Positions 1 through 8,730 of a DNA stretch of 64,000 bases are shown in pieces. Numbering within the stretch: the first letter of the stretch is position 1; each line of letters begins with the position of its first letter. The stretch comes from Lacticaseibacillus nasuensis JCM 17158 (GTDB lineage Bacteria > Bacillota > Bacilli > Lactobacillales > Lactobacillaceae). Position numbers and translations under genes: made by a program. The notes beneath the pieces were generated by a model. The model saw nothing but the letters and a program-made list of their open reading frames with translations, had not been told where the DNA came from and made no database searches. The stretch covers positions 204,592 through 268,591 of the forward strand of contig NZ_AZDJ01000013.1 of assembly GCF_001434705.1 (NCBI RefSeq). Reading direction: 5' to 3'.

Positions 1-374
1 ATTGAGGTCAGTGCACCAAGTGGTTGGGAGATGACCCCTAAGCGGGCAAACGCGGTTGTGAACCAGAGTCGGTTTTCAGGTGAATCGAGTGGATTATCAA
101 TATCCCAATATGTAATCTGGCGAACCATCGACGCAATCGTGACGCCTAACATATAGGGATCGGTAAACTGGGCCAGATAGCCGATTGTGTTGTCTCCCAC
201 CGGTGGTATCTGCCCAAAAGCCTCGGTGGCCATTTCAAACATGTCTGATTTGAACCCCGACGCCAACAACTCTTCACCGAGGCTCGTCTCGTATCCGGAA
301 TCGGCGGCCCAATCCGCCTGAAAAATCGCCTGCCATTTTTTTGCCAACTGATGAATGGTTTTCCGTGTGCTCAT
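1..374 (-). CDS. Unknown protein, C-terminus beyond window edge
   Basis: An open frame runs from the ATG at 374 to the window edge, 124 codons without a stop, so the C-terminus is missing. A strong Shine-Dalgarno sequence (AAGGGGG) lies 7-8 nt before the ATG. The visible part is soluble-looking, begins MSTRKTIHQLAKKW, is rich in aromatic and acidic residues, and shows no signal peptide or clear membrane segment. I do not recognise the family. It follows the small gene at 427-624 by 52 nt on the same strand, so the two may be co-transcribed. The reading frame is well supported; the function is unknown. Confidence 0.65.
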   Translation of the reverse strand, partial: MSTRKTIHQLAKKWQAIFQADWAADSGYETSLGEELLASGFKSDMFEMATEAFGQIPPVGDNTIGYLAQFTDPYMLGVTIASMVRQITYWDIDNPLDSPENRLWFTTAFARLGVISQPLGALTS

Positions 375-426
375 GCTGGCTCCCCCTTTTGATCTGCATC
401 CTAGCAGATTTGCGATAAAATACCTA

Positions 427-624
427 TTAATCTTTCTTGACTGAGCAGGAAATAGTTTGTCCTGCCGCAGCTATCACTTGGCAACGGGTCTGGCGTGAAC
501 TGAATCCGGTAACAATCGTTGTACAAAAGTTCGCAATATCTTCAATCAAGGAGCCCATCGGCATGGCCTGCCCAATATGGGTGCTAGACAGGGGAATCAG
601 TTCCTGAGCTATTACGGTGTTCAT
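427..624 (-). CDS. Small unknown protein (65 aa)
   Basis: A 65-residue frame starting MNTVIAQELIPLSS. The ATG at 624 is chosen over one five codons upstream because GGTGAGGAG lies just ahead of it at good spacing. The protein has three cysteines (one in NFCTTI, one in TRCQV, one in SCSVKKD) and no obvious membrane segment. I do not recognise it. It lies between the adhesin terminator and the unknown gene that runs off the left edge, all on the minus strand. The good ribosome site and independent position favour a real gene, but with so short a frame this is not certain. Confidence 0.45.
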   Translation of the reverse strand: MNTVIAQELIPLSSTHIGQAMPMGSLIEDIANFCTTIVTGFSSRQTRCQVIAAAGQTISCSVKKD

Positions 625-695
625 GGCTCGGCTCCTCACCCGAAATTCTTCTTTATCATAATCGATTTATGGGGCGTTGCCTACTTTTACCCGAC

Positions 696-731
696 AAAAA
701 AAGCTCCCCCTCAATCAAGTTGAGTGGGAGC
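696..731 (-). terminator. Intrinsic terminator of the adhesin gene
   Basis: A 12-bp stem with one mismatch (GCTCCCACTCAA pairing with TTGAGGGGGAGC) and a 5-nt loop is followed on the minus strand by seven T residues. It lies just after the adhesin stop codon. Confidence 0.9.
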
Positions 732-743
732 AATCAGTTAATG

Positions 744-3700
744 TCATTCATGACGTTTGCGTTCAGCTAAACCAACGAGCCCAAGGAGACCGACTCCCAG
801 TGTAACAAGCCAGTTGCTGGCTTCACCGGTTTGCGGGAGCTGGTTGGAATTCCGTTCGGTGTGTTGTGTTTCGCCAGCCACCTTCACGCTGCTGAGCGTT
901 CGGCGTGACTGTTTCGTTAACGCTGAAGATTTCGTGGTACCCATCGTCACGGCCAGCGTGCCAATAGTTGGTGCCTTCATCACGATGGTGAAGGTCTGAT
1001 TGGTGGCGTCGTCGTGATCAAACACATCATCAACGAAAGGATCGGTTAAGATAGTATAACCGGCCTTCAGTAGTGAGTTCAAGAAGTCGGTCACCTCACC
1101 CGTTGGCATCAATGTGTCTGACTTCCCATTAAGGGTCAACTGCTTCAGCACTCGGCCGTTGGTTGTGGCGATGGTCACCGTCGCAGATTGTTGATTCGGC
1201 GTGTAGGTCACAGTTTGGACCGTATTGGTTGGCGTTGAAGTTACAGGAGCTTCACGCAGACTGATACTTTCCTGGTCAGGAGTGTACCCCGCAACGACAG
1301 GGCTATCAATGGTGGCGTACTGACCTTGCGGCGTATACACGCTGGTGTGCGCCACATCATCGGTCGCCACTTGCCAAGTCAGCTGTTGCGTTTTTGCGCT
1401 TGGTGCCGTGGCCGACCCAGCCACGAGATAGTTGATGGTCTGGGTGGTGGTCAGTTGTGAATGGGCAACGTGGTGCGTCAAGTGAATTGTGAGTCCTGAC
1501 TTAGCCGGTGACAAGGTATACGCGACGCTTGTAGCTTGCTTTGGTGCTAAGACATATCCTGCTGGTACGCTCACCGAGTAAGTCCCCTGTTCGCCTGTAT
1601 GACCACTGATCGTGGTGCCACTCGCAACAATCTTCTCCCCAGTAACATCGTCGAGATAAATTACGTCCAGATTGACAGGATCAGCCGTGTAGTTCACTGT
1701 CACCGTAGTATTCGCGAGCGGATCGGTCGTTGGGGTCAGAAGACTTTGTGAGACGGTGGCGAGATCCGGTGTGTACCCAGGAAGTATCGGGCTTGCCACT
1801 TCTGCATAGTTTTGAGTCGGCGTCGCAACGCTGTGACCGGTGATGACATCCGTGACCACGTGCCAGGTCACGGGTTGAACAACGGTAACAGGCGTTGTCA
1901 CCGTCGCATTAGCCGGCAAGGTGTAACGAATGGTGCGCGTCGTCGTCACGGTGGTGGCTTGCGTCGCGTGCACGAGATGAATGGTCAGGGCATTATTTCC
2001 TGCCTTGAGTGTGTAAGATACGGTACCCGCTTGATTTTTGGCTAATTCGTAGCCGGCTGGTACCACAACCGTGTACGTGCCTGTCGCCCCGGCAACACCA
2101 GAAATGGTTGTGTTAGTGGTCGAAGGAACCGTGACCGTGGCGCCAGCATTGGTGTCATCAACATAGGTAACGGCAAGTTTGGCAACGGCATCAAGCTCGT
2201 ATTGCGCAACGTCACCAGTCATGGCCGTCGTCACAGTTTCACCAAAGGCGTCCACCGCATGTCCTGCGGCATCGAGTAGATGCAGGCTGTTAGGCCGCAA
2301 TTGATACCCGCTTGGGATCAAGGCTTGGTCCGCTGAAGATAATGCGGTTTGCGTTGTTGGATAGTCATTGCTAAGCGTATCCGTATTATCGTTGACGGTT
2401 TTGGTCAAATCGCTTAATGGAATGATTCGGTCTTGTCCCTCGGCATCAACATAATGGAATTGCGCAGGAATGGTTTCGGCCCCGGTGATTGTTAGCCGAG
2501 CGGCGCCACTAGTCTTATCGGCAATCGAGACATTAGCACCCGGTAAGTAGAATCCCGTTTGCAAATATCCCGTTTTCCCACCGAGCGTCACCTGATTGGC
2601 TACGGTACCAGTTAACACCATGCGGCCCGTGGAAGCATCCGCAGGTAGATTGGTGAACTGAATGGCCACCGCCCGGACTGTTCTCCAATCGTTCACGGCT
2701 GAAGCCGGAACAAAGCCATCAAGGTCCGCGCTGGAGCTACCTGCGACAATGTCGGCCCGACTTGTCTTGTATAGCACCGTCGCGACTAACGGCACCTGAC
2801 TGCCGTCACCGGTTGTAAACTGCGTAGGCAGTACGATGGGACCTGTCAGGTTTAATGTGTAGCCCGAGCCTTGGTCATCATCTTTGACGGGCAAGTTGAC
2901 AACCAGCGTGCCGTTGCTGACATTAGACGTGGTATTGATGACGTTCACGTCAAATTGCAAAGAATTCGAGCTGTTCTTGTCCAGTGTTGCGCTGGTTACT
3001 GGCACAACGTCATCACCTTGCGCAAGCGACGCACTCATAATAGTGGCAGCCTGCTCAATCACCCAATTACCAGCGCCTTCAGAAAGTGCGACAGCGGCGG
3101 TGTCACCAAGTGTCTGTGCCGGATCTGTGACCTTGGAGGTTTCCGACAGCGGCGTGGTCGGCGAAGTGACATAACTTGACCACGGATAGGTGCCGGGCAG
3201 GGCGTCGGAATTATTGGTCACGCGCACGATATTGTTGCTCCAGGTGTCGATGCCGACATCGATGGATTCGCCAGTTCCGGTATAATCGATTTTCACGACG
3301 ACTTGGCCGTCAGGCAGTAACTGTTGGGTCACTTTCGCGTCTTGGGTGCCTGAAACACTGGCCACAGAAACGGCGCTTGGAAGCACGTAGTAAAGAATGG
3401 GCTCAAATACCAGATTGGTCGTTTGTCCGAAGCCCGGATTATTGCCATAAATTGAGAAGAGCCCACCATCTTCACCCGGCGTCTTGCTATTTTGTTCATA
3501 ATACAAGTGAAGGGCACCGGTCGGCGTAGCCACTGTCTCCGTGTATTTGGAAATGATGGCGTCGTGATCCGGCACTGCAATCGTAATGCTGGTGGTCAAT
3601 TGATCGCCATTTTTTACTGCGGCCCCACCATCGTATTTTGCCGAAAGTTTGCCTAACAGCTTGAAGGTCCCACTCTCCGCGCCTGGGGTCAAGAGATTCG

Positions 3701-5675
3701 GCGTGAGGACGGCTTGGCGAATTGGGCTACTTGCTTTCGAAGTGATGGTACCCCCGGGTGCAACAGTGCCTGTTTCTTTGACGCCGTCCGCCAGCGTCAA
3801 GGTATATGAATAGCTGGTAGTGCCGGCCATATAAACGTTGCTGTTCGTATCGCTGGTCGGCACGATAATGCCATGGACATCGAAGCCATCCGGTACAGCT
3901 AGCGTAATCGTGGCGTCACTCGTAGCGGCCGGAGCTTGGTACTTGAATGAATAGCTCGCCAGGTCGGTGGGATCATTTGTGGGATCGTCATCGAGAATTA
4001 GCTTATCACCATTTTGGAGACTGTTGCCGTGCGCGGCCACCTCAAGCTTGAGGTCGGCCGTGCTAGCAGTGCCCAGCAGTGTCTCCTGCCATGGATTTTT
4101 GCTCTTGAAGGTCAACGTTGTTCCAGTTTCGTCGACTTGTTGAACAACGGTGGCTACACCAGCGGCAGTCAAGGTTTGATTATCGGTAGTCGTGGGATCA
4201 ACAAAGCTTCCGGCTAACTTATACGGCGGTCGCGACTGGTAGCCTTGATTACCAGACCCTTTTGGCACGGTGATGATGATGTCACCACTGGCACCGGTGG
4301 GTTGCGTAATTGTGGTTTCATCATCAAAATTATTGATGGTCTTAGTCAAGGCTTCATCTAAGGTAAACCCGGTCGGAACCGGGATGGTGATGGTCGTCCC
4401 GTAGTTGACGGCTGAGTTTACCGGTCCTGAGGTCGTCGTGTTGTCGCGGACGCCATTAGCTTCATTCACGGCAAAGTCGTAAACATACTCGGTATTCGGA
4501 TTAACCGCGCCGACAGCTTTCGCATCGGGATTGGCTCGCGTGACGTCGCTTGGTGTGGCCGTTGGGGTCACGGTGGTGGTGAAAGTGAGTTTGGGTTGAT
4601 CGACTCCATTGATCGCAAAGCTGACCGTTTTGGTTTGCGTGCCGACGCTGTCGATTGGTTTACTCTGTGCGGGATAGTTGTCGTTTAACCCAATACTGAT
4701 CTCCTGAATAGTGTCACCGGCAACGCTGGTCGTAAAGTGATTGGTAATCGTATGACTGCCATCCGAATTTGGCGTGATGGTCGTTGTCCCAATCGCCGGA
4801 GCAAGTTTCGCTACGTCTGTATCCGACCAGGTCAATACAGCGTTGGGCGCAGGCACGGTAATGGTAAAATCGTCCCCGGCCGCGGCATTCGTCATCGTGT
4901 AGGTGATAGTCAGCGATTGTTGACCACTGCCGTAGCCGACCGCAGTTGAAGATAAACTAACTTTTGCCGATTCCGTCGCTGGTGCGGCTGTCCGAGTCAG
5001 GACTTGTGGTTGGCCAGTAGTGGCGTACGCAGTTTGGGCGCGAACCTTGGCTTGGGCAACGGCGGCGTCATCTGCATCGCCGAGATGAGTTGTGGCAGGT
5101 TGCTGGTTGGTCGGCACAGCACCGGTGCTTTCTGAGTGGTCTTGGTTTGATGCTTCGCTTGCCTTTGTCGGTTGCGAGGCAATAGTTTCGTTAGAGGCTG
5201 TGGCCTGCTGAGTGGTTGCCGACGCTTGTCGCGTGTTGTTCGTGGCGGTTTGCGCGAGGGTTAACGTGCCGGCTTTGACCGTTGCGGCGGTCACGTCCAC
5301 AGCTGGGTTAGCAGCTTGTAAGGCAGACAGCCCTGCTTGACTCAACGTGACTGAGTAAGTATTTGAACCAGTGGCCGAAACCACAAAATCCGCAGCCGAC
5401 CACGTTGGTGCCTGAAGCCCAGCTGTGAGGTTGACGGCGTAACCGCCAGTCGGCATTGTGGCCGCTGATCGATTCTGAATCGATGCCAATACTTGTGTGG
5501 TGGCCGTGGCAGTCGCGGCGTGCACTGGGGTAGTTGTGCTAATTCCGATGGCACCCAGTAGTGTCAGTGAAATTCCAGCGGCAAGCCAAAGTTTACCTGA
5601 TTTAAATAGTTTATAATGACGTTTTTCTTCAGTTAATGAGCGAGATAGTCGCCGGTTCTGAGTCTGATTTAACAT
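744..5675 (-). CDS. LPXTG wall-anchored adhesin, mucin-binding-type repeats
   Basis: A 1643-residue surface protein. The N-terminus has a KxYKxGKxW-type signal peptide (HYKLFKSGKLW, then a hydrophobic core ending near VHAAT). A Thr/Ser/Ala-rich stretch follows, then roughly 900 residues of beta-rich adhesin sequence. Two tandem repeats of about 160 residues (about 1170-1335 and 1336-1495) begin VTYVDD or VIYLDD and contain VPAGY and AGYTPD/PGYTPD; these are of the MucBP type. LPQTG near residue 1613, a hydrophobic segment and RKRHE give sortase anchoring. The start is set at 5675 because GGAG precedes it 9 nt upstream; a more upstream ATG at 5690 lacks a ribosome site. Family knowledge suggests binding of mucus or host glycans; the ligand is not visible here. 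Confidence 0.9.
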   Translation of the reverse strand: MLNQTQNRRLSRSLTEEKRHYKLFKSGKLWLAAGISLTLLGAIGISTTTPVHAATATATTQVLASIQNRSAATMPTGGYAVNLTAGLQAPTWSAADFVVSATGSNTYSVTLSQAGLSALQAANPAVDVTAATVKAGTLTLAQTATNNTRQASATTQQATASNETIASQPTKASEASNQDHSESTGAVPTNQQPATTHLGDADDAAVAQAKVRAQTAYATTGQPQVLTRTAAPATESAKVSLSSTAVGYGSGQQSLTITYTMTNAAAGDDFTITVPAPNAVLTWSDTDVAKLAPAIGTTTITPNSDGSHTITNHFTTSVAGDTIQEISIGLNDNYPAQSKPIDSVGTQTKTVSFAINGVDQPKLTFTTTVTPTATPSDVTRANPDAKAVGAVNPNTEYVYDFAVNEANGVRDNTTTSGPVNSAVNYGTTITIPVPTGFTLDEALTKTINNFDDETTITQPTGASGDIIITVPKGSGNQGYQSRPPYKLAGSFVDPTTTDNQTLTAAGVATVVQQVDETGTTLTFKSKNPWQETLLGTASTADLKLEVAAHGNSLQNGDKLILDDDPTNDPTDLASYSFKYQAPAATSDATITLAVPDGFDVHGIIVPTSDTNSNVYMAGTTSYSYTLTLADGVKETGTVAPGGTITSKASSPIRQAVLTPNLLTPGAESGTFKLLGKLSAKYDGGAAVKNGDQLTTSITIAVPDHDAIISKYTETVATPTGALHLYYEQNSKTPGEDGGLFSIYGNNPGFGQTTNLVFEPILYYVLPSAVSVASVSGTQDAKVTQQLLPDGQVVVKIDYTGTGESIDVGIDTWSNNIVRVTNNSDALPGTYPWSSYVTSPTTPLSETSKVTDPAQTLGDTAAVALSEGAGNWVIEQAATIMSASLAQGDDVVPVTSATLDKNSSNSLQFDVNVINTTSNVSNGTLVVNLPVKDDDQGSGYTLNLTGPIVLPTQFTTGDGSQVPLVATVLYKTSRADIVAGSSSADLDGFVPASAVNDWRTVRAVAIQFTNLPADASTGRMVLTGTVANQVTLGGKTGYLQTGFYLPGANVSIADKTSGAARLTITGAETIPAQFHYVDAEGQDRIIPLSDLTKTVNDNTDTLSNDYPTTQTALSSADQALIPSGYQLRPNSLHLLDAAGHAVDAFGETVTTAMTGDVAQYELDAVAKLAVTYVDDTNAGATVTVPSTTNTTISGVAGATGTYTVVVPAGYELAKNQAGTVSYTLKAGNNALTIHLVHATQATTVTTTRTIRYTLPANATVTTPVTVVQPVTWHVVTDVITGHSVATPTQNYAEVASPILPGYTPDLATVSQSLLTPTTDPLANTTVTVNYTADPVNLDVIYLDDVTGEKIVASGTTISGHTGEQGTYSVSVPAGYVLAPKQATSVAYTLSPAKSGLTIHLTHHVAHSQLTTTQTINYLVAGSATAPSAKTQQLTWQVATDDVAHTSVYTPQGQYATIDSPVVAGYTPDQESISLREAPVTSTPTNTVQTVTYTPNQQSATVTIATTNGRVLKQLTLNGKSDTLMPTGEVTDFLNSLLKAGYTILTDPFVDDVFDHDDATNQTFTIVMKAPTIGTLAVTMGTTKSSALTKQSRRTLSSVKVAGETQHTERNSNQLPQTGEASNWLVTLGVGLLGLVGLAERKRHE

Positions 5676-5748
5676 GATGGTCTGCTCCATTCAAAACAAG
5701 ATATCCCGGCTCCCCACTGCCAGAATTAATCAACACAAGTATAAGGCT

Positions 5749-5778
5749 TTTATACATCGATTTCATGATTTATCTCAA
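5749..5778 (-). promoter_or_regulatory. Possible adhesin promoter
   Basis: On the minus strand TTGAGA and TATAAA are separated by 18 bp, placing transcription start about 65 nt before the chosen adhesin start codon. TATACT lies nearby as an alternative -10, so the assignment is tentative. Confidence 0.35.
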
Positions 5779-5873
5779 ATTAATTGTGACAAATCTTGTT
5801 TTCATTCCGACTACTAAGACGCCGCGTTTACCTGTTCCTACTTTTGCCAAGGTCGCGAATGGCGTTTCGGAGC

Positions 5874-5903
5874 AAAAAAAACTCCCATCGAATTCGATGG
5901 GAG
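5874..5903 (-). terminator. Intrinsic terminator after ctpA
   Basis: A perfect self-complementary stem (CTCCCATCGAA / TTCGATGGGAG) is followed on the minus strand by eight T residues, a few bases past the ctpA stop. Confidence 0.93.
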
Positions 5904-5910
5904 CCAGATC

Positions 5911-7326
5911 CTACTTCGCGGCTTTGACCGCTGCCTTCAGTTGCGGATCGTCTGCAGTAAACTTGGCGCTTAACGCCTGCATTAACGTGGTCAGGGTCGT
6001 GTCATCGGCAGTGCCGGTGGCGTTCAGCCCGTGTTTTTCCTGAAACGCCTTCACCGCGCTAACGGTATCGGCACTGTAGTAGCCGTTCACAGTGCCTGGA
6101 TTAAAGCCCAGCGCTGCCAGCATTTGCTGCATGGCCTTAACATCGGTGCCGGTTTGCTCCGGTTTGAGGTTGCTAGCGCCGATGCCGCTGATTTTCGCGT
6201 AGGCTGGATACGCCACTTTAACCGTTGGCGTCAAACCCTTGTGATTAATCCAATGATTCTTCGGCGTCAACCATTTCGCCACGGTGAGCTTGATTTCTGC
6301 CTGGCTGTTGAGGCTAGCAACATTTTGCACCGTGCCCTTGCCAAAGCTTTGCTCCCCGACCAACGGTACCGCACGATTCTCGTTTAAAGCGGCGCTAAGA
6401 ATCTCTGAGGCTGATGCAGAGTTGCCGTCAATTAAAATACTTAGCGGCTCCTTTACCTTAAAGCCCTTGTCGTATGTCTTGCCAGCCTTGTAGACTTGGG
6501 TGCTACCGGCACGGTTTTGGACCTTGACGATGGTTTGGCCATCCTTCAGGCACATTGACGCGATGGCTAAAGCACTATCCAACATGCCCCCTGGATTGCC
6601 CCGCAAGTCGAGGACAAAACTGGTCGCCCCTTTTTTGCGTAGTTGCTTAACCGTTTTTTCAAACTGCGTCGCGGTGGGTTCGGAGAAGGTCGCCATCGTG
6701 ATGATGCCGACGTGCCGATTCTGCTTGCTTAAGGCGCCGGTGACGGTATCCGTGGTGATCTTGGCCCGTTTCATCGTGTAGGTATGGCGAGTGCCTTGGC
6801 GCTTAACCGTGACCTTCACCTGGGTGCCGATTTTGCCACGAATCTTGGCGACGGCCTTGTCGACTGTCATGCTGGCCACGTCCTTGCCATTGACGGCAAT
6901 CAGCTGGTCGCCGACGCGCAAGCCAGCGTGCTTGGCCGGCGTGTCTGGCAGGATGCTTTGGATATGGAGCGTCTTGCCGGTTTGCTCAATCGTCGCCCCA
7001 ATGCCACCAAAACTAGCACTGATGGTGGAATCTAGCGAACTTTTATCAGTGTTGGCGAGATAAACGGAATATGGATCGCCGAGGCTTTCCAGCATGCCGT
7101 TGATTGCCCCTGCGGCCAACTTTTTGTCGCTCGTCTTTTGGTAATAATTGGAACGGATCGTGTCGTAAGTCGACACCACTTGCTTCAACTCGCTCGGCAC
7201 GCCGGTCGTGGTTTGACGCGCAGTCGCCGCATCGTGGGTCATGTATCCGACCACCCCGCCGCCAATCAAGGTGACGCTCATGCCGATGGCCATCACCCAG
7301 ACAGGCACTTGCAGGTGTTTACTCAT
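5911..7326 (-). CDS. ctpA: C-terminal processing peptidase, S41 family, CtpA-like
   Basis: A 471-residue membrane-anchored serine protease. The start MSKHLQVPVW at 7326 is preceded by GGGAGGAG at ideal spacing. Order of domains: an N-terminal transmembrane anchor (about 7-30), a PDZ domain (about 95-170, with GIGATI and HAGLRVGDQLIAVNG), the S41 catalytic domain (about 180-370, with LDLRGNPGGML, then the nucleophile context GNSASASEI and the general-base lysine in FGKGTVQ), and a C-terminal peptidoglycan-binding domain (about 385-450, VKAMQQMLAALGFNPGTVNGY). It overlaps the yozE stop by 8 nt. It likely processes or degrades exported proteins at the cell wall. Confidence 0.93.
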   Translation of the reverse strand: MSKHLQVPVWVMAIGMSVTLIGGGVVGYMTHDAATARQTTTGVPSELKQVVSTYDTIRSNYYQKTSDKKLAAGAINGMLESLGDPYSVYLANTDKSSLDSTISASFGGIGATIEQTGKTLHIQSILPDTPAKHAGLRVGDQLIAVNGKDVASMTVDKAVAKIRGKIGTQVKVTVKRQGTRHTYTMKRAKITTDTVTGALSKQNRHVGIITMATFSEPTATQFEKTVKQLRKKGATSFVLDLRGNPGGMLDSALAIASMCLKDGQTIVKVQNRAGSTQVYKAGKTYDKGFKVKEPLSILIDGNSASASEILSAALNENRAVPLVGEQSFGKGTVQNVASLNSQAEIKLTVAKWLTPKNHWINHKGLTPTVKVAYPAYAKISGIGASNLKPEQTGTDVKAMQQMLAALGFNPGTVNGYYSADTVSAVKAFQEKHGLNATGTADDTTLTTLMQALSAKFTADDPQLKAAVKAAK

Positions 7327-7558
7327 GCTCTCCTCCCGTTTGCTCATGTGCTTGGTATTCACGGTACACCGCGTCGAAAATATCCATGCTCGGCAGGTAG
7401 CCGGCATTCAACTCGAGGTAGCGCGACAAGTCATCGAAGTCGCTGATTTGCTTAGGAAAACTCAGATCCAAAAACGCATTTTGCGCAAACGTCGCAATTT
7501 CGCCATGGTCGTTGGGATTCCGCTGGGTCATCAGGTACTGATAAAAGGTTTGTGCCAT
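7319..7558 (-). CDS. yozE: YozE family small protein (UPF0346)
   Basis: A 79-residue protein starting MAQTFYQYLMTQRNPND. Family landmarks include FYQYLMT near the N-terminus and LSFPKQISDFDDLSRYLELN in the middle; YozE proteins are small, helical and of unknown function. The ATG at 7558 lies 2 nt after the msrA stop, and its ribosome site (AAGGA) lies in the end of msrA. The end overlaps ctpA by 8 nt (ATGAGTAA), so msrA, yozE and ctpA are translationally coupled. Confident as a gene; the role is unknown. Confidence 0.88.
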   Translation of the reverse strand: MAQTFYQYLMTQRNPNDHGEIATFAQNAFLDLSFPKQISDFDDLSRYLELNAGYLPSMDIFDAVYREYQAHEQTGGEHE

Positions 7559-7560
7559 CC

Positions 7561-8082
7561 TTAGTCCTTCCAGTGTTCTGCGGTCCAAGCCGCCCGCGGA
7601 TCATGCGTGCCAGCCATGCGCCGTGGATTCTTCTTATAAAATTCCTGGTGATACTCCTCAGCTGGCCAGAAGGTTTGGGCGTCTTCGATGGTGGTCACGA
7701 TGGGCTTATCGAAGCGGCCGCTTTCTTCCAAAGCCTTCTTGGAGGCCTCAGCGATGCGGCGCTGTTCCGCATTCGCGACATAAATCACCGGACGGTAGTT
7801 GTCGCCGCGGTCGACGAATTGGCCCATGGCATCGGTCGGATCGGTTTGCCGCCAATAAATCTCCACTAGTTCGGCGTAGCTAATGATGTCTGGGTCAAAG
7901 GTGATTTGCACCGCCTCAGTATGGCCGGTTTTGTGTGCCTTGACCTGCTCATAGGTCGGGTGGTCGACGAACCCGCCGGTGTACCCTGACAGCACATTCA
8001 AGATGCCAGGTTGCGTCTCAAAGGGTTCCACCATGCACCAGAAGCAACCACCAGCAAAAATTGCCGTTTCACTTTTACTCAT
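7561..8082 (-). CDS. msrA: Peptide methionine-S-sulfoxide reductase
   Basis: A 173-residue enzyme that reduces the S-epimer of methionine sulfoxide in proteins. The active-site motif GGCFWC lies at residues 11-16, followed by EPF, and YTGG and HTEAVQ further on match the family. The ATG at 8082 is preferred over the TTG just upstream because AGAAGG is spaced correctly for it. It sits in the run ypmR-like, ypmS, msrA, yozE, ctpA with short gaps and no terminator. Its partner msrB is not adjacent but lies at 33646-34074. Confidence 0.96.
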   Translation of the reverse strand: MSKSETAIFAGGCFWCMVEPFETQPGILNVLSGYTGGFVDHPTYEQVKAHKTGHTEAVQITFDPDIISYAELVEIYWRQTDPTDAMGQFVDRGDNYRPVIYVANAEQRRIAEASKKALEESGRFDKPIVTTIEDAQTFWPAEEYHQEFYKKNPRRMAGTHDPRAAWTAEHWKD

Positions 8083-8109
8083 CAAACAGACCTTCTTTTC
8101 TATCTCTGA

Positions 8110-8727
8110 CTATTTGCTGCTCGGCAGGAATACACTTAGATCGATTTCGTCGCTCGCGAGGTCGATTTTGGTGGCCTTGGCGCGCATGCCATTTGCCAGT
8201 TTGAATTTGCTCAATTCTAGCACAATGGTCTCTTGCTTGCTATTGAGTTTGACCCAATTCGGCAACTTGTAGCTGTGGCCGACGTAACTCAAGACGTAGC
8301 TGATTGGCACGGGTAACTGGCCGATGTTCAACTTCGTCGCCTTGAGTTCAATGTCGCCATTACTTTTCACCAGCGGGTCGAACAACAGGGAAAAATCGAC
8401 CGTTTGATTGAAAAACTTGAACGAGCCGCCGAGCTTGGCTTGATCCGCCACGGTTAGCGTGTATTTAATCTGACTATTTTTCTGGTAATCATTGAGGTAA
8501 TACGTGATGATCCGGTTCAACTGGCGCTTGGTCAGGCTCACGGTGAAGGCCGGCTCTCCGGTTGGCCCGGCTGGCGTGGTCACGCGGTCGGTGACCGGCG
8601 TGACCACCTTGGTGACGAACCAGACCCCACTGCCCAACAGCAGGCCGATGAGTACCAAGGTCACCCATTTCCACCAATTGATTGACCGGCGCCCCCCGGC
8701 AGTTTTAGTTTCATGACGCGTCCGCAT
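8110..8727 (-). CDS. ypmS: YpmS family membrane-anchored protein (DUF2140)
   Basis: A 205-residue protein with a short charged N-terminus, one membrane segment (about 18-40, WWKWVTLVLIGLLLGSGVWF) and a predicted extracytoplasmic domain. FTVSLTKRQLNRIITYYLNDYQ and LGIGGS-like features of YpmS proteins are recognisable, as is the pattern VGHSYKLPNWVKLNS. The function of the family is not established. It starts 3 nt after the SGNH-esterase stop, and a GGGAG ribosome site lies in that overlap region. The same pairing (ypmR then ypmS) occurs in Bacillus, which supports the name. Confidence 0.85.
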   Translation of the reverse strand: MRTRHETKTAGGRRSINWWKWVTLVLIGLLLGSGVWFVTKVVTPVTDRVTTPAGPTGEPAFTVSLTKRQLNRIITYYLNDYQKNSQIKYTLTVADQAKLGGSFKFFNQTVDFSLLFDPLVKSNGDIELKATKLNIGQLPVPISYVLSYVGHSYKLPNWVKLNSKQETIVLELSKFKLANGMRAKATKIDLASDEIDLSVFLPSSK

Positions 8728-8730
8728 TGA

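Noticed and set aside
5991-6387. Plus-strand frames opposite ctpA and other long genes
   Set aside because: They are GC-rich codon shadows of genes on the opposite strand with no ribosome sites; the same holds opposite relA, aspS, recQ and rpsA.
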